Shown piece after piece: positions 1-7,453 of a DNA stretch of 64,000 nt (position 1 is its first letter; each line of letters begins with the position of its first letter). The translations under genes and the position numbers were made by a program. Source of the stretch: DATCMH01 sp036563505 (GTDB lineage: Bacteria; Pseudomonadota; Alphaproteobacteria; Rhizobiales; Beijerinckiaceae); the NCBI GenBank assembly GCA_036563505.1, contig DATCMH010000016.1, positions 62,001 to 126,000 on the forward strand, read 5' to 3'. The notes below the pieces were generated by a model. That model made no database searches, was not told where the DNA came from, and saw only the letters and a list, made by a program, of their open reading frames with translations.

Positions 1-66
1 ACCTCGGCGTGAAGCCGTGCCCGCCGCCGAACCGAGATGGCCGGGTCAAGCCCGGCCATGACACAG
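1..66. repeat. Family R2 palindromic repeat, truncated by the window edge
   Basis: Contains CCTCGGCGTGAAG, then CCGAACCGAGATGGCCGGGT and AGCCCGGCCATGAC. The same two blocks occur at about 47961-48042 and, partly, at 56883-56967. The core GCCGGGTCAAGCCCGGC is a near-perfect palindrome. It looks like a dispersed intergenic element. The rest of the gap, 67-171, shows no gene. Confidence 0.75.
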
Positions 67-171
67 GATGAAGCGGGGATGGGTAGGGTGAGCGTTGAAC
101 ATCGACCTTCATGTCCTGAACGCATCCCCGGTTTTCTCCACACCCCCATCTCCACCCTGGAACGGGGCGTC

Positions 172-194
172 GAAATGTTATAGTAGAACATCAC
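172..194 (+). promoter_or_regulatory. Zur-type zinc operator
   Basis: The half sites ATGTT (175-179) and AACAT (187-191) are centred on G183 and form a 17-bp imperfect palindrome, ATGTTATAGTAGAACAT. This closely resembles the known proteobacterial Zur box (AATGTTATA-N-TATAACATT). It lies directly before a zinc ABC transporter operon, so zinc-dependent repression by Zur is the natural reading. A possible -10 (TATAGT, 179-184) lies inside the box; no convincing -35 is visible. Zur itself is not in the window. Confidence 0.8.
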
Positions 195-195
195 G

Positions 196-342
196 ATGTC
201 CTCGCACCCGCACAGCCACCATCACGCCGTCGCGGCGGAGCCGACGCTCTCGCTGTTGCGCCTCTCGGCGGCGGCGCGCTGCCTTGGCGGCCTCGTCCTG
301 GCGGGCGGGCTCTGGATCCTCATCGCCGCGGCGATCGCATGA
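196..342 (+). CDS. 48-aa His-rich single-pass mini-protein heading the zinc operon
   Basis: This short ORF starts 5 bases after the Zur palindrome and ends in a 4-base ATGA overlap with the transporter ATPase gene, which suggests translational coupling. The N-terminus is MSSHPHSHHH, six residues after the initiator that are rich in His and could bind zinc. The C-terminal half (about residues 29-48) is hydrophobic and would form one membrane segment. No good Shine-Dalgarno is seen. If the -10 is TATAGT within the operator, the transcript would be almost leaderless here. I do not recognise a family. It could be a small accessory subunit, a zinc-responsive leader peptide, or only a coupling ORF. 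Confidence 0.5.
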   Translation: MSSHPHSHHHAVAAEPTLSLLRLSAAARCLGGLVLAGGLWILIAAAIA

Positions 343-1082
343 GCGCGCGCGGCACCGCGATCCGGTTCGAGGACGTCACGCTCGGCTACGGGCGCCGTCC
401 CGCCGTGCATCACCTTCAAGGGACGATCCGGGCCGGTAGCCTGACGGCGGTCGTCGGCCCGAACGGGGCCGGCAAATCGACGCTGCTGAAGGGCGTCGCC
501 GGCGCGCTGCGCCCCCTCCAGGGACGCATCGCCCTCTCGACCGGGGCCGGCGCTCGCCTTGCCTACCTGCCCCAGGCCGCGGAGCTCGATCGCTCCTTCC
601 CGCTGCCCGTCTACGACCTCGTCGCCATGGGCCTGTGGAGCCGCACCGGCCTCTTCGGCGGGGTCGGGCGGGCGGACAAGGCGCGCATCGAGGAAGCGCT
701 CGCGGCGGTGGGCCTGACGGGTTTCGAGCGCCGGCCGATCGGAACGCTCTCGGGCGGGCAGATGCAGCGGGCCCTCTTCGCCCGGCTCCTGCTGCAGGAC
801 GCCGGCGTGATTTTGCTCGACGAGCCCTTCACGGCCATCGACGCCAAGACCACCGCCGATCTCCTCGATCTCGTGCGGCGCTGGCACGACGAGGCCCGCA
901 CGGTGGTGGCCGTGCTGCACGACCTCGACGTGGTGAAGCGCATCTTCCCCGAGACCCTGCTCATCGCTCGCGAGCCCGTGGCCTGGGGCGAGACGGGCGA
1001 GGTTCTGAGCGCCGGCAACCTGCTCAAGGCCCGTCGCCTCGTCGAGGCGCACGACCCGCACGCCGACGCCTGCGCGCGCTGA
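339..1082 (+). CDS. aztA: Zinc ABC transporter ATP-binding protein (AztA/ZnuC type)
   Basis: This is a 247-aa ABC ATPase that powers zinc import. It has a Walker A motif GPNGAGKST at residues 40-48, an intact signature LSGGQMQR, and Walker B VILLDEP followed by a D-loop and a switch His in VLHDLD. Length and motifs fit the metal-type (ZnuC/MntB/AztA) subfamily. It is followed after 12 bases by the permease and then the binding protein, in the order A-B-C typical of aztABC. The start at 339 overlaps the stop of the His-rich mini-ORF. Expression is probably Zur-repressed from the operator at 172-194. Manganese specificity cannot be excluded from the ATPase alone, but the operator and the binding protein favour zinc. 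Confidence 0.9.
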   Translation: MSARGTAIRFEDVTLGYGRRPAVHHLQGTIRAGSLTAVVGPNGAGKSTLLKGVAGALRPLQGRIALSTGAGARLAYLPQAAELDRSFPLPVYDLVAMGLWSRTGLFGGVGRADKARIEEALAAVGLTGFERRPIGTLSGGQMQRALFARLLLQDAGVILLDEPFTAIDAKTTADLLDLVRRWHDEARTVVAVLHDLDVVKRIFPETLLIAREPVAWGETGEVLSAGNLLKARRLVEAHDPHADACAR

Positions 1083-1094
1083 CGGGCGGCGACC

Positions 1095-1961
1095 GTGTAC
1101 GACCTCCTCGTCGCGCCCTTCGCCGAATTCGACTTCATGCGCCGGGCGCTCGTCGGCGTCGTCGCGCTGGCGCTCGGCGGCGGCCCGGTCGGGGTCTTCC
1201 TCATGCTGCGCCGCATGAGCCTGACCGGCGACGCCATGGCCCATGCGATCCTCCCCGGCGCCGCGGTGGGATACCTCGTCGCCGGCCTGTCCCTCCCCGC
1301 TATGACCTTCGGAGGCATCGCGGCCGGCATCGTCGTGGCGCTGCTCTCGGGCCTCGTCGCCCGGGTGACGGCGCTGAAGGAGGATGCCTCGCTCGCGGCC
1401 TTCTACCTCCTGTCGCTCGCGCTCGGCGTGACCCTCGTGTCGCTGCGCGGCTCCAACGTCGACCTGCTGCACGTGCTCTTCGGCACGGTGCTGGCGCTGG
1501 ACGACCCGACGCTGATCCTGCTCGGCAGCGTCGCGACCGTGACCCTCTTCGCCTTGGCCCTTCTCTACCGGCCCCTCGTCCTCGAATGCGTCGACCCCGT
1601 CTTCCTGCGCTCGGTGAGCCGGGCCGGAGCGCCGACGCACCTCGTTTTCTTAAGCCTCGTGGTACTCAACCTCGTCGGCGGCTTTCACGCGCTGGGAACG
1701 CTGCTCGCCGTCGGCCTCATGATGCTGCCGGCAGCCGCGTCCCGCTTCTGGAGCGCCGACGTGACCGCGATGCTCGTCCTCTCGGCGGCCTTCGGCATCG
1801 CCTCGGGCTTCGCGGGGCTCCTCCTGTCCTACCATGCCGAGCTGCCGTCCGGCCCCGCGGTGATCCTGGTGGCGGGCGGCCTCTATCTCGTGTCGCTCGT
1901 CCTCGGCCCGGAGAGCGGGCTCCTGCGCCTCGCCCTTCCCGGCCGTCATCTCGAAGCTTAA
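1095..1961 (+). CDS. aztB: Zinc ABC transporter permease (AztB/ZnuB type)
   Basis: A 288-aa hydrophobic protein of the ABC-3 metal permease family with about eight membrane segments. It carries the typical MSLTGDAMAHAILPGAA segment near residues 37-53 (family pattern: S/D-A-I/M-A-H-x-x-L-P-G). The start is GTG at 1095, with GGGCGGCGACC just upstream as a weak ribosome site; no better in-frame start lies close to the ATPase stop. It forms the transmembrane channel for the ATPase encoded directly before it and receives metal from the binding protein encoded 25 bases downstream. Confidence 0.9.
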   Translation: MYDLLVAPFAEFDFMRRALVGVVALALGGGPVGVFLMLRRMSLTGDAMAHAILPGAAVGYLVAGLSLPAMTFGGIAAGIVVALLSGLVARVTALKEDASLAAFYLLSLALGVTLVSLRGSNVDLLHVLFGTVLALDDPTLILLGSVATVTLFALALLYRPLVLECVDPVFLRSVSRAGAPTHLVFLSLVVLNLVGGFHALGTLLAVGLMMLPAAASRFWSADVTAMLVLSAAFGIASGFAGLLLSYHAELPSGPAVILVAGGLYLVSLVLGPESGLLRLALPGRHLEA

Positions 1962-1986
1962 AGCCACCCACCTCGGAGGCACTCTC

Positions 1987-2916
1987 ATGCCCTGGTTTCG
2001 CAACGTTACAACATTTCTGATCGGAGCGGCGCTCGTGGCGGGCACCTGGGCGGCCCCGGCCCTCGCGCAGGACAAGCTCAAGGTGGTGGCGAGCTTCTCG
2101 ATCCTCGCGGATCTTGCCCGCAACGTCGGCGGCGAGAGGGTCGAGGTGGCGACCCTCGTCGGGCCCGGCGGCGACGCGCACGTCTTTCAGCCGACGCCCG
2201 CCGACGCGCGCAAGCTCGGCGAGGCGAAGGTCGTCGTGGTCAACGGGCTCAAGCTCGAGGGCTGGTTCGGGCGCCTCGTCAAATCCTCCGGCGCCAAGGC
2301 CGCGATCGTCGAGGCGAGCCGGGGCGTGAAGGCGCTGAGAAGCGAGGAGAGCCCGGGTCACGACCATGGACACGATCACGGCCATGGCGGGCTCGACCCT
2401 CACGCCTGGCAGGACGTGCGCAACGCGAAAATCTACGTCGCCAACATCCGCGACGCCTTCGTCAAGGCGGACCCGGCCGGTCAGGGAACGTACGAGGTCA
2501 ACGCCAAGGCCTACACCGAGGCCCTCGACGCCCTCGACGCGGAGATCCGCGCGGCCGTGGCGCGCATCCCCGCCGAGCGGCGCAAGGTGATCACCTCGCA
2601 CGACGCGTTCCGCTACTTCGAGGCGGCCTACGGCCTCGACTTCATCGCCCCCCAGGGCGTGTCGACGGAAACCGAGGCCTCGGCCAAGGCGGTCGGACGC
2701 ATCATCCAGCAGATCAAGCGCGAGAAGGTGCCGGCCGTCTTCGTCGAGACCATCACCGATCAGCGCCTCATCGAGCGCATCGCCAAGGAGACGGGGGCGA
2801 AGATCGGCGAGACGGTCTATTCCGACGCCCTCTCGGGCGCCGAGGGCCCGGCAGGCACTTACATCGACATGATGCGCCACAATATAAGGGCCTTCAGCGC
2901 GGCGCTGTCGTCCTGA
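1987..2916 (+). CDS. aztC: Zinc ABC transporter periplasmic binding protein (AztC/ZnuA type)
   Basis: A 309-aa cluster A-I metal-binding protein. It has a signal peptide ending about AALAQ (residues 1-28). Metal-ligand regions visible are DAHVFQP (first His), a flexible His/Asp loop (GHDHGHDHGHGG, near residues 123-134), DPHAWQ (second His), ITSHDAFRYFE (third His) and YSDALSG (acidic ligand). The spacing FRYFEAAYG...QGVSTETEA and the ending YIDMMRHN are characteristic of the AztC subgroup. The loop is a little longer and richer in His than in manganese-specific relatives, which supports zinc. SD GGAGG lies about 8 bases before ATG. No aztD-like secreted chaperone gene follows. Confidence 0.9.
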   Translation: MPWFRNVTTFLIGAALVAGTWAAPALAQDKLKVVASFSILADLARNVGGERVEVATLVGPGGDAHVFQPTPADARKLGEAKVVVVNGLKLEGWFGRLVKSSGAKAAIVEASRGVKALRSEESPGHDHGHDHGHGGLDPHAWQDVRNAKIYVANIRDAFVKADPAGQGTYEVNAKAYTEALDALDAEIRAAVARIPAERRKVITSHDAFRYFEAAYGLDFIAPQGVSTETEASAKAVGRIIQQIKREKVPAVFVETITDQRLIERIAKETGAKIGETVYSDALSGAEGPAGTYIDMMRHNIRAFSAALSS

Positions 2917-2934
2917 CCCTTCTTCTCAAGCGCC

Positions 2935-3028
2935 GTCATTCCGGGGCCGCGCAGCGGAGCCCGGAATCCATTCGCCTCCTCGGTGGTATGGATTCCAGGC
3001 TCGGCCTTGCAGGCCGCCCCGGAATGAT
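2935..3028. repeat. Family R1 palindromic repeat, copy A
   Basis: The left arm GTCATTCCGGGGCCGCGCAG... (2935-2971) and right arm ATGGATTCC...CCCGGAATGA (2988-3028) form an inverted repeat with a loop of about 16 bases. Other copies lie at 6828-6945, 27520-27636 and, with a nuclease gene inside, 54367-54772. It separates the zinc transporter genes from cobW. Confidence 0.85.
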
Positions 3029-3046
3029 GGGCACGGAGCTCCCTCG

Positions 3047-4009
3047 ATGCCCGACAAGATCCCCGTCACCGTCCTCACCGGCTATCTCGGCGCCGGCAAG
3101 ACGACCCTTCTCAACCGCATCCTCACCGAGGAGCACGGCAAGCGCTACGCCGTCATCGTCAACGAGTTCGGCGAGATCGGCATCGACAACGACCTCGTGG
3201 TGAACGCCGACGAGGAAGTGTTCGAGATGAACAACGGCTGCATCTGCTGCACGGTGCGCGGCGATCTCATCCGCATCCTCGACGGCTTGATGAAGCGCCG
3301 CGGCAAGTTCGACGCCATCATCGTCGAGACCACGGGCCTCGCCGATCCGGCGCCCGTGGCCCAGACCTTCTTCGTCGACCAGGACGTCTCCGACGCCGCC
3401 CGCCTCGACGCCGTGGTGACGGTGGCCGACGCCAAGTGGCTCTCCGACCGCCTCAAGGACGCGCCGGAAGCGAAAAACCAGATCGCCTTCGCCGACGTCA
3501 TCATCCTCAACAAGATCGATCTCGTGAGCGAGGAGGACTTGAAAGCCGTGGAAGGGCGCATCCGCGCCATCAACCCCTACGCCAAGCTCCACCGGGCCAA
3601 GAACGCTCAGGTGCCCATCGCGGAGGTTCTCGACCGCAAGGCCTTCGACCTCGACCGCATCATCCAGCTCGAGCCCGACTTCCTGGAGGAAGGACACCAC
3701 CATCACCACGATGAGGACATGCAGTCCGTGTCCTTCCGCCACCGCGGGCCGGTGGATCCGGAGAAGTTCATGCCCTGGATCTCGGACCTCACCCAGCGCG
3801 AGGGGCCGAACATCCTGCGCTGCAAGGGCATCGTGGCCTTCCCCAACGAGGACAAGCGCTTCGTCTTCCAGGGCGTCCACATGATCCTCGACGGCGACCT
3901 CCAGCGGGAATGGCGCGCCGACGAGCCGCGGGAGAGCCGCGTGGTGTTCATCGGCCGCGACCTCGACGAGGACGCGATCCGGGAGGGTTTTCTCTCCTGC
4001 GCGGCGTGA
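3047..4009 (+). CDS. CobW/COG0523-family GTP-binding metallochaperone
   Basis: A 320-aa G3E-family GTPase of the CobW N-terminal plus C-terminal architecture. It shows Walker A GYLGAGKT (residues 12-19), the family metal site GCICC (64-68), Walker B in IIVETTGLADP (about 91-101), the G4 motif NKID (155-158) and a loop with HHHHH (217-221) that could bind extra zinc. COG0523 proteins in Zur regulons are thought to deliver zinc to client enzymes under starvation. Placement behind the Zur-controlled transporter supports that role rather than a cobalamin role, as no cobalamin genes are present. SD-like GGAGCTCCC precedes ATG. A repeat lies between it and the transporter, so co-transcription is inferred. 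Confidence 0.88.
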   Translation: MPDKIPVTVLTGYLGAGKTTLLNRILTEEHGKRYAVIVNEFGEIGIDNDLVVNADEEVFEMNNGCICCTVRGDLIRILDGLMKRRGKFDAIIVETTGLADPAPVAQTFFVDQDVSDAARLDAVVTVADAKWLSDRLKDAPEAKNQIAFADVIILNKIDLVSEEDLKAVEGRIRAINPYAKLHRAKNAQVPIAEVLDRKAFDLDRIIQLEPDFLEEGHHHHHDEDMQSVSFRHRGPVDPEKFMPWISDLTQREGPNILRCKGIVAFPNEDKRFVFQGVHMILDGDLQREWRADEPRESRVVFIGRDLDEDAIREGFLSCAA

Positions 4010-4022
4010 TAAGCGCTGTCCC

Positions 4023-5027
4023 ATGACCGCCACCGCCGCTCCTTCCCTTCTGCAAGCCGTCCAGCCCTTCGCCTTCGACGCGGAGGTGACGGGGCTGGGC
4101 TGGCTCAAGGATACCGCCGCCTTCGCCCTGGCGGATGGGGCGGTGGCGCTTGCCCGCGGCGCGGAGAGCCACCGCAGCGCGGCCCATCCCGACGGCGTGA
4201 TCCTCGTCGCGGGGAGCGACGGCGAGCGCTTCGTCACGGGGGGCGACGACGGGCGCCTCGCCGTCACCGGGCAGGACGGCTCGACGCGGACGCTCGCCGA
4301 GGCCAAGGGCTGGATCGACGCGCTCGCCGTCCATCCGGGCGGCAGCATCGCCTATGCCACGACGAAGCGCGTGGTCTTTCGCGACGAGAAGGGCCGCGAG
4401 AAGGTATTCGACGCGCCCTCGACGGTGCGTGGCCTCGCCTTCGCGCCCAAGGGCACGCGGCTGGCGCTCGCCCACTACAACGGCGCGACCCTCTGGTTTC
4501 CGAACCTCGAGACCAAGCCCGAGGTTCTGGAGTGGAAGGGCTCCCACCTCGACGTCACCTGGTCCCTGGACGGGCGCTTCGTCGTGACGAGCATGCAGGA
4601 GAATGCGCTCCACGGCTGGCGCCTGCAGCCCGACCGCGGCCACATGCGCATGTCGGGCTACCCGGCCAAGACCCGCTCGATGACCTGGTCCTCCGACGGA
4701 GCCTGGCTCGCCACGAGCGGTGCGGAGGCCGTGATCATCTGGCCGTTCGGCTCGAAGGAAGGGCCGACCGGCAAGCCGCCGCGCGAGTGCGGCGTGCGAT
4801 CCGCCAGGGTGACCCGGGTCGCGTTCCACCCGACGACCTTGATCGTGGCCGCCGCCTACGAGGACGGCTGCATCCTGCTCATCCGCCTCAACGACGCTTC
4901 CGAGCTCCTGATCCGACCGGTGGTGCGGGGCTCCGGTGTCACGGCGCTCGCCTGGGATGCCAAGGGCCGCCGCCTCGCCTTCGGTTGCGCCAACGGGCAG
5001 GCCGGCGTTCTCACTCTGCCGAGTTGA
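4023..5027 (+). CDS. Cytosolic WD40-repeat beta-propeller protein
   Basis: A 334-aa protein made of repeated short blocks with patterns such as V..LA..P.G..LA..., e.g. ALAVHPGGSIAYATT, GLAFAPKGTRLALAH, SMTWSSDGAWLATSG and RVAFHPTTLIVAAAY, which indicate a seven-bladed WD40 propeller. No signal peptide or membrane segment is present, so it should be cytosolic. It starts 13 bases after the CobW-type GTPase and is clearly in the same transcription unit. WD40 propellers are usually binding scaffolds; here it may dock the GTPase to its targets. It differs from AztD, a secreted propeller zinc chaperone found in some azt operons, because it has no export signal. Confidence 0.85.
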   Translation: MTATAAPSLLQAVQPFAFDAEVTGLGWLKDTAAFALADGAVALARGAESHRSAAHPDGVILVAGSDGERFVTGGDDGRLAVTGQDGSTRTLAEAKGWIDALAVHPGGSIAYATTKRVVFRDEKGREKVFDAPSTVRGLAFAPKGTRLALAHYNGATLWFPNLETKPEVLEWKGSHLDVTWSLDGRFVVTSMQENALHGWRLQPDRGHMRMSGYPAKTRSMTWSSDGAWLATSGAEAVIIWPFGSKEGPTGKPPRECGVRSARVTRVAFHPTTLIVAAAYEDGCILLIRLNDASELLIRPVVRGSGVTALAWDAKGRRLAFGCANGQAGVLTLPS

Positions 5028-5034
5028 TGCGTCG

Positions 5035-5316
5035 ATGGCGGGCCGGCTCGCTACCCTGCTGCGCGAGACCTTCGGGCGCCGCAAGGCCGAGCCCGCGGCG
5101 CTGGCCCAGGTGAAGGCCTGGGCGGTCACGGCCATCCCGGGGGCGGCCTTCACGGTCAACGAGATCGTCTGCCCCGACCCGGCCTGCCCCGGCTACGAGA
5201 CGGTGATCCTCGTGATGGCCCCGGGCCAGCCGACCCGCGCCGCCAAGATCCCGAAGCTCGTCGATGAGGTGACGGAACAAGACGTGCGCGCCGCCCTTGT
5301 TCCTGACGGGGGCTGA
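5035..5316 (+). CDS. Small conserved protein with a CPDPACPG cysteine motif
   Basis: This 93-aa protein begins at ATG 5035, 7 bases after the WD40 stop. It consists of a short basic N-terminus, then the segment VNEIVCPDPACPGYETVIL with two cysteines four residues apart, then a conserved-looking basic and acidic tail (KIPKLVDEVTEQDVRAAL). I recall similar short proteins in other Hyphomicrobiales but know no experimentally proven function. Being third in a CobW-WD40-CxxxxC series, it could be a zinc-binding client or partner; that is inference. Longer in-frame extensions upstream would overlap the WD40 gene and look non-coding. Confidence 0.75.
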   Translation: MAGRLATLLRETFGRRKAEPAALAQVKAWAVTAIPGAAFTVNEIVCPDPACPGYETVILVMAPGQPTRAAKIPKLVDEVTEQDVRAALVPDGG

Positions 5317-5339
5317 GACCCTCCGCCCGGAGGACGTCG

Positions 5340-5858
5340 GTGCCGCGGATCGCCCGCACCTTGAGCTTCGCCATGGGCCTCTTCGGGGCGCTCGCCGCCT
5401 CGCAGGGTCCTGAATACGCGCAGCAATACCGTCAGCGCTTAGGAGGTGCTATCGACGAGGTGCGCCGCGAGGTCGAGCGCTTCGATGCCGACGCCCAAGG
5501 GTCCGGCATGGGTCGTGACCAGGCGATCACGCGGCTCCAAGACGATCCGGACCCGTTCCTGAAACGTCGCGGCGACGCGGCACGGCTCACGGTCCGCCGC
5601 CTCGACAGCCTCGAGCGGCAGCGCCAAGTCTTCGCAGAGGCCGGCTCCTTCGGCCGCCTCGCGGCGCTCGCCCGGGAGGCCGACCCGACGATCGCCCGCG
5701 CGGCCTATCGCGATTTCGAACCCGCCGTGCCGACCACGACCGAAGGCCTGACCCTCGCGGGCGCCGGTTTCCTCGCCGCCTGGCTCGTCACGCGGCTCTT
5801 CGGGGCGATGATGCGACCCCTCGTCGTGCGGCGGGGCCGGCGGCTGCGGCCGAACTAG
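5340..5858 (+). CDS. DUF2937 family membrane protein
   Basis: A 172-aa protein matching the DUF2937 pattern: an N-terminal hydrophobic segment, then the highly conserved SQGPEYAQQYRQRLGGAIDE stretch (about residues 22-41), a central amphipathic/helical region, and a C-terminal hydrophobic segment (LAGAGFLAAWLVTRLFGAMM) ending in a basic tail. Two membrane segments with a soluble middle portion are likely. The start is GTG at 5340, preceded by GGAGG six bases upstream. The function of the family is unknown. It follows the zinc-locus genes by 23 bases but may be an independent member of the operon. Its 3' end overlaps the convergent gene by 4 bases. Confidence 0.85.
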   Translation: MPRIARTLSFAMGLFGALAASQGPEYAQQYRQRLGGAIDEVRREVERFDADAQGSGMGRDQAITRLQDDPDPFLKRRGDAARLTVRRLDSLERQRQVFAEAGSFGRLAALAREADPTIARAAYRDFEPAVPTTTEGLTLAGAGFLAAWLVTRLFGAMMRPLVVRRGRRLRPN

Positions 5859-6193
5859 CCGCCCCGCTCCGGCCGGCCCGCCAGCGCCACGTAGAAGCCG
5901 AGGCCGTCCGCGGCCGGCAGGGTTTGGAGGCGGTCAATCCAGCCGCGGCGCTTGGCGTCGAGGAGCACGCGGCCGACGGGCTGGAACAGGGTCTCGCCGC
6001 CTCCCTCAGGCGGTGGGGCGAGCCGGATGGCCACCGTCTTCCCTTCCGCGAAGCGGCTGCGCTCCAGCATATCCTTCAAGGAGGCTTCGGCCTGAGGCAG
6101 GGTGGCCACACGAAGATCGAGCACGGCCTCGGCATCGGTGACGCCGAGGGTGCCGCGCAGCTTTGCAGCGTAGAAATCATCGAAATGGGGCAA
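5855..6193 (-). CDS. Hypothetical protein, possibly a degenerate Smr-like domain
   Basis: A 112-aa protein read from a TTG start at 6193 (AGGA 6 bases upstream), 10 bases after the Uma2 stop; upstream in-frame sequence overlaps Uma2 and looks non-coding. The core runs LDLRVATLPQAEASLKDMLE, then KTVAIRLAP, LFQPVGRVLLD and ends GLGFYVALAG. The order (LDLR, helix, beta strand, glycine-rich turn, helix, final GxGfYVxL) resembles an Smr domain, but the classic LDLHG motif is replaced by LDLRV and the GKG motif is absent. I would not assign nuclease function. It may be co-transcribed with the Uma2 gene. Confidence 0.55.
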   Translation of the reverse strand: MPHFDDFYAAKLRGTLGVTDAEAVLDLRVATLPQAEASLKDMLERSRFAEGKTVAIRLAPPPEGGGETLFQPVGRVLLDAKRRGWIDRLQTLPAADGLGFYVALAGRPERGG

Positions 6194-6203
6194 GGGAGTC
6201 CTG

Positions 6204-6773
6204 TCAGGCGGAGAGCACGTCGGCGTAGAGCGCGGCGACCGGGAGCGTAAGTTCGAGTTCCGTGAGCGTGATTGCCTCGCCGGGACCATAGGCCCGGACA
6301 ACCCAGGCGCCTTCTGCGTCCCGCTGCCATGCCTCGACCAGCGATTGATCCTGGTGAACCACGAGAAAAGTCCGCAGCGAGGCCAAGGTCTCGTAAAAGT
6401 CCGCCTTTCGCCCACGGTCGTTGTTGCGCGTGCTCGGCGAGAGCACTTCGGCGATGAGCACGGGGTCGCGGGCATAGCCGTCCGGCAGCGGCGGCCCGCA
6501 ACGGACGATCACGTCCGGGATCGGTGCATAGGTATCGATCTCGTCGTTCAGGATGCCGAGGCCTGGCAGCACTTTGCATCCCTTGCCTCGGGCCGCCGGA
6601 TCGAGCGTGCGAAGCAGGTTCATGACGATCGTCTGATGCCGCTCGCTCTGTGGCGACATCAGCACGGGTTCGCCGTCGAGGAGTTCCCAGCGCTCCTCGT
6701 CGGGATAGGGGCGGATCATCGCGATGAAATCCGCCACGGTCATGGGCTGCCGGCGTCGCGCGGCCAGGTTCAT
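6204..6773 (-). CDS. Uma2 family (DUF820) putative restriction-endonuclease-fold protein
   Basis: A 189-aa protein with the Uma2 layout: MTVADFIAMI...ERWELLDGEPVLMSPQSERHQ, then IPDVIVRC, VLIAEVLSPSTRNNDRGRKADFYE and a C-terminal YGPGEAITLTELE. The pattern P-D..., E-V-LSPST...K matches the PD-(D/E)XK-like active site of the family (D in IPDVIV, E in AEVLS, K in RKADFY). ATG 6773 is chosen because GGAGGAGG stands just upstream; the frame stays open further upstream only because it runs through a dispersed repeat (6828-6945). Uma2 genes are often multicopy and of unknown role. Confidence 0.85.
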   Translation of the reverse strand: MNLAARRRQPMTVADFIAMIRPYPDEERWELLDGEPVLMSPQSERHQTIVMNLLRTLDPAARGKGCKVLPGLGILNDEIDTYAPIPDVIVRCGPPLPDGYARDPVLIAEVLSPSTRNNDRGRKADFYETLASLRTFLVVHQDQSLVEAWQRDAEGAWVVRAYGPGEAITLTELELTLPVAALYADVLSA

Positions 6774-6827
6774 GAGGCCTCCTCCGAACGGGAGGGATAA
6801 TAGCACACGGGTTGCGATCAATCCCTC

Positions 6828-6945
6828 GTCATTCCGGGGCCGCGCAGCGGAGCCCGGAATCCATGACTGGGCCGGACGCTGCTCGCCCCCGCTCACCCAG
6901 CCGTGGATTCCGGGTTCTCGGCTTGCGCCGAGCCCCGGAACGACG
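6828..6945. repeat. Family R1 palindromic repeat, copy B
   Basis: Left arm GTCATTCCGGGGCCGCGCAG... (6828-6864), loop beginning GACTGGGCCGGA, right arm GTGGATTCCGGG...CCCCGGAACGAC (6903-6945). The loop start is shared with the arm that precedes the GIY-YIG gene at 54.4 kb. It lies between the Uma2 gene and the 3' end of the GNAT gene. Confidence 0.88.
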
Positions 6946-6949
6946 GGCA

Positions 6950-7453
6950 TCAGAGATCGAGTTGCATAAAGCAGTCGTCCAAGACCTCGCCCGAAGGCAG
7001 GCGCATGGCCCGGGGCTCGATACCCCAGGTCACGAAGCCGAGGCTCTCATAGAGACCTCGCGCCCGAGCGTTGTGCGCGGCGACGCCGAGCACGATCGCT
7101 TCGAGGCCGAGGCGGCGCGCCTCGGCGACCACCCGCTCCATGATGCAGCGCGCGAGACCGCTGCCGCGGTGCTCGGGCGCGAGATAGACGTTCCAGACTT
7201 CCGCCTTGTGGCGCAGCTTGGCGCTGGTGCGGGGCTCAAGGGCGAGCACCGCGCAGCCGACGAGCGTGTCGCCTGCGAAGGCGCCGACGACCACGTTCCG
7301 GGTGATGCGCGCCGCGGCCTGAGACACGGGCACGTCCCAGTCCTCCGGCGAGGAGTGATAGCTGTCCGGGTGCTCGCGCAGCGAGCGCTGGCGCAGCGCC
7401 AGGAAGGCGGGAGCATCCGCCTCGGTCAGGAGGCGGATCGCGACGTCCGTCAC
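6950..7453 (-). CDS. GNAT family N-acetyltransferase
   Basis: A 167-aa acetyltransferase from GTG 7453, overlapping the homospermidine synthase stop in a GTGA junction. Motif A is visible as VYLAPEHRGSGLARCIMERV (acetyl-CoA pyrophosphate loop R/Q-x-x-G-x-G/A) and the C-terminal ARGLYESLGF motif is intact. The substrate is unknown. Its overlap with homospermidine synthase suggests coupled expression and perhaps a polyamine or small amine substrate, but that is only context. Starts further upstream would lie inside the synthase gene. Confidence 0.8.
   Translation of the reverse strand: MTDVAIRLLTEADAPAFLALRQRSLREHPDSYHSSPEDWDVPVSQAAARITRNVVVGAFAGDTLVGCAVLALEPRTSAKLRHKAEVWNVYLAPEHRGSGLARCIMERVVAEARRLGLEAIVLGVAAHNARARGLYESLGFVTWGIEPRAMRLPSGEVLDDCFMQLDL

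Noticed and set aside
3695..3709. Five histidines in the CobW protein as a cloning tag
   Set aside because: The run is internal (residues 217-221), in a variable loop where COG0523 proteins often have His clusters.
4023..5027. AztD periplasmic zinc chaperone
   Set aside because: The propeller has no signal peptide and follows a cytosolic GTPase, so the AztD role does not apply.
6774..6950. N-terminal extension of the Uma2 protein
   Set aside because: It is encoded by the R1 repeat copy B; a strong Shine-Dalgarno before ATG 6773 marks the true start.
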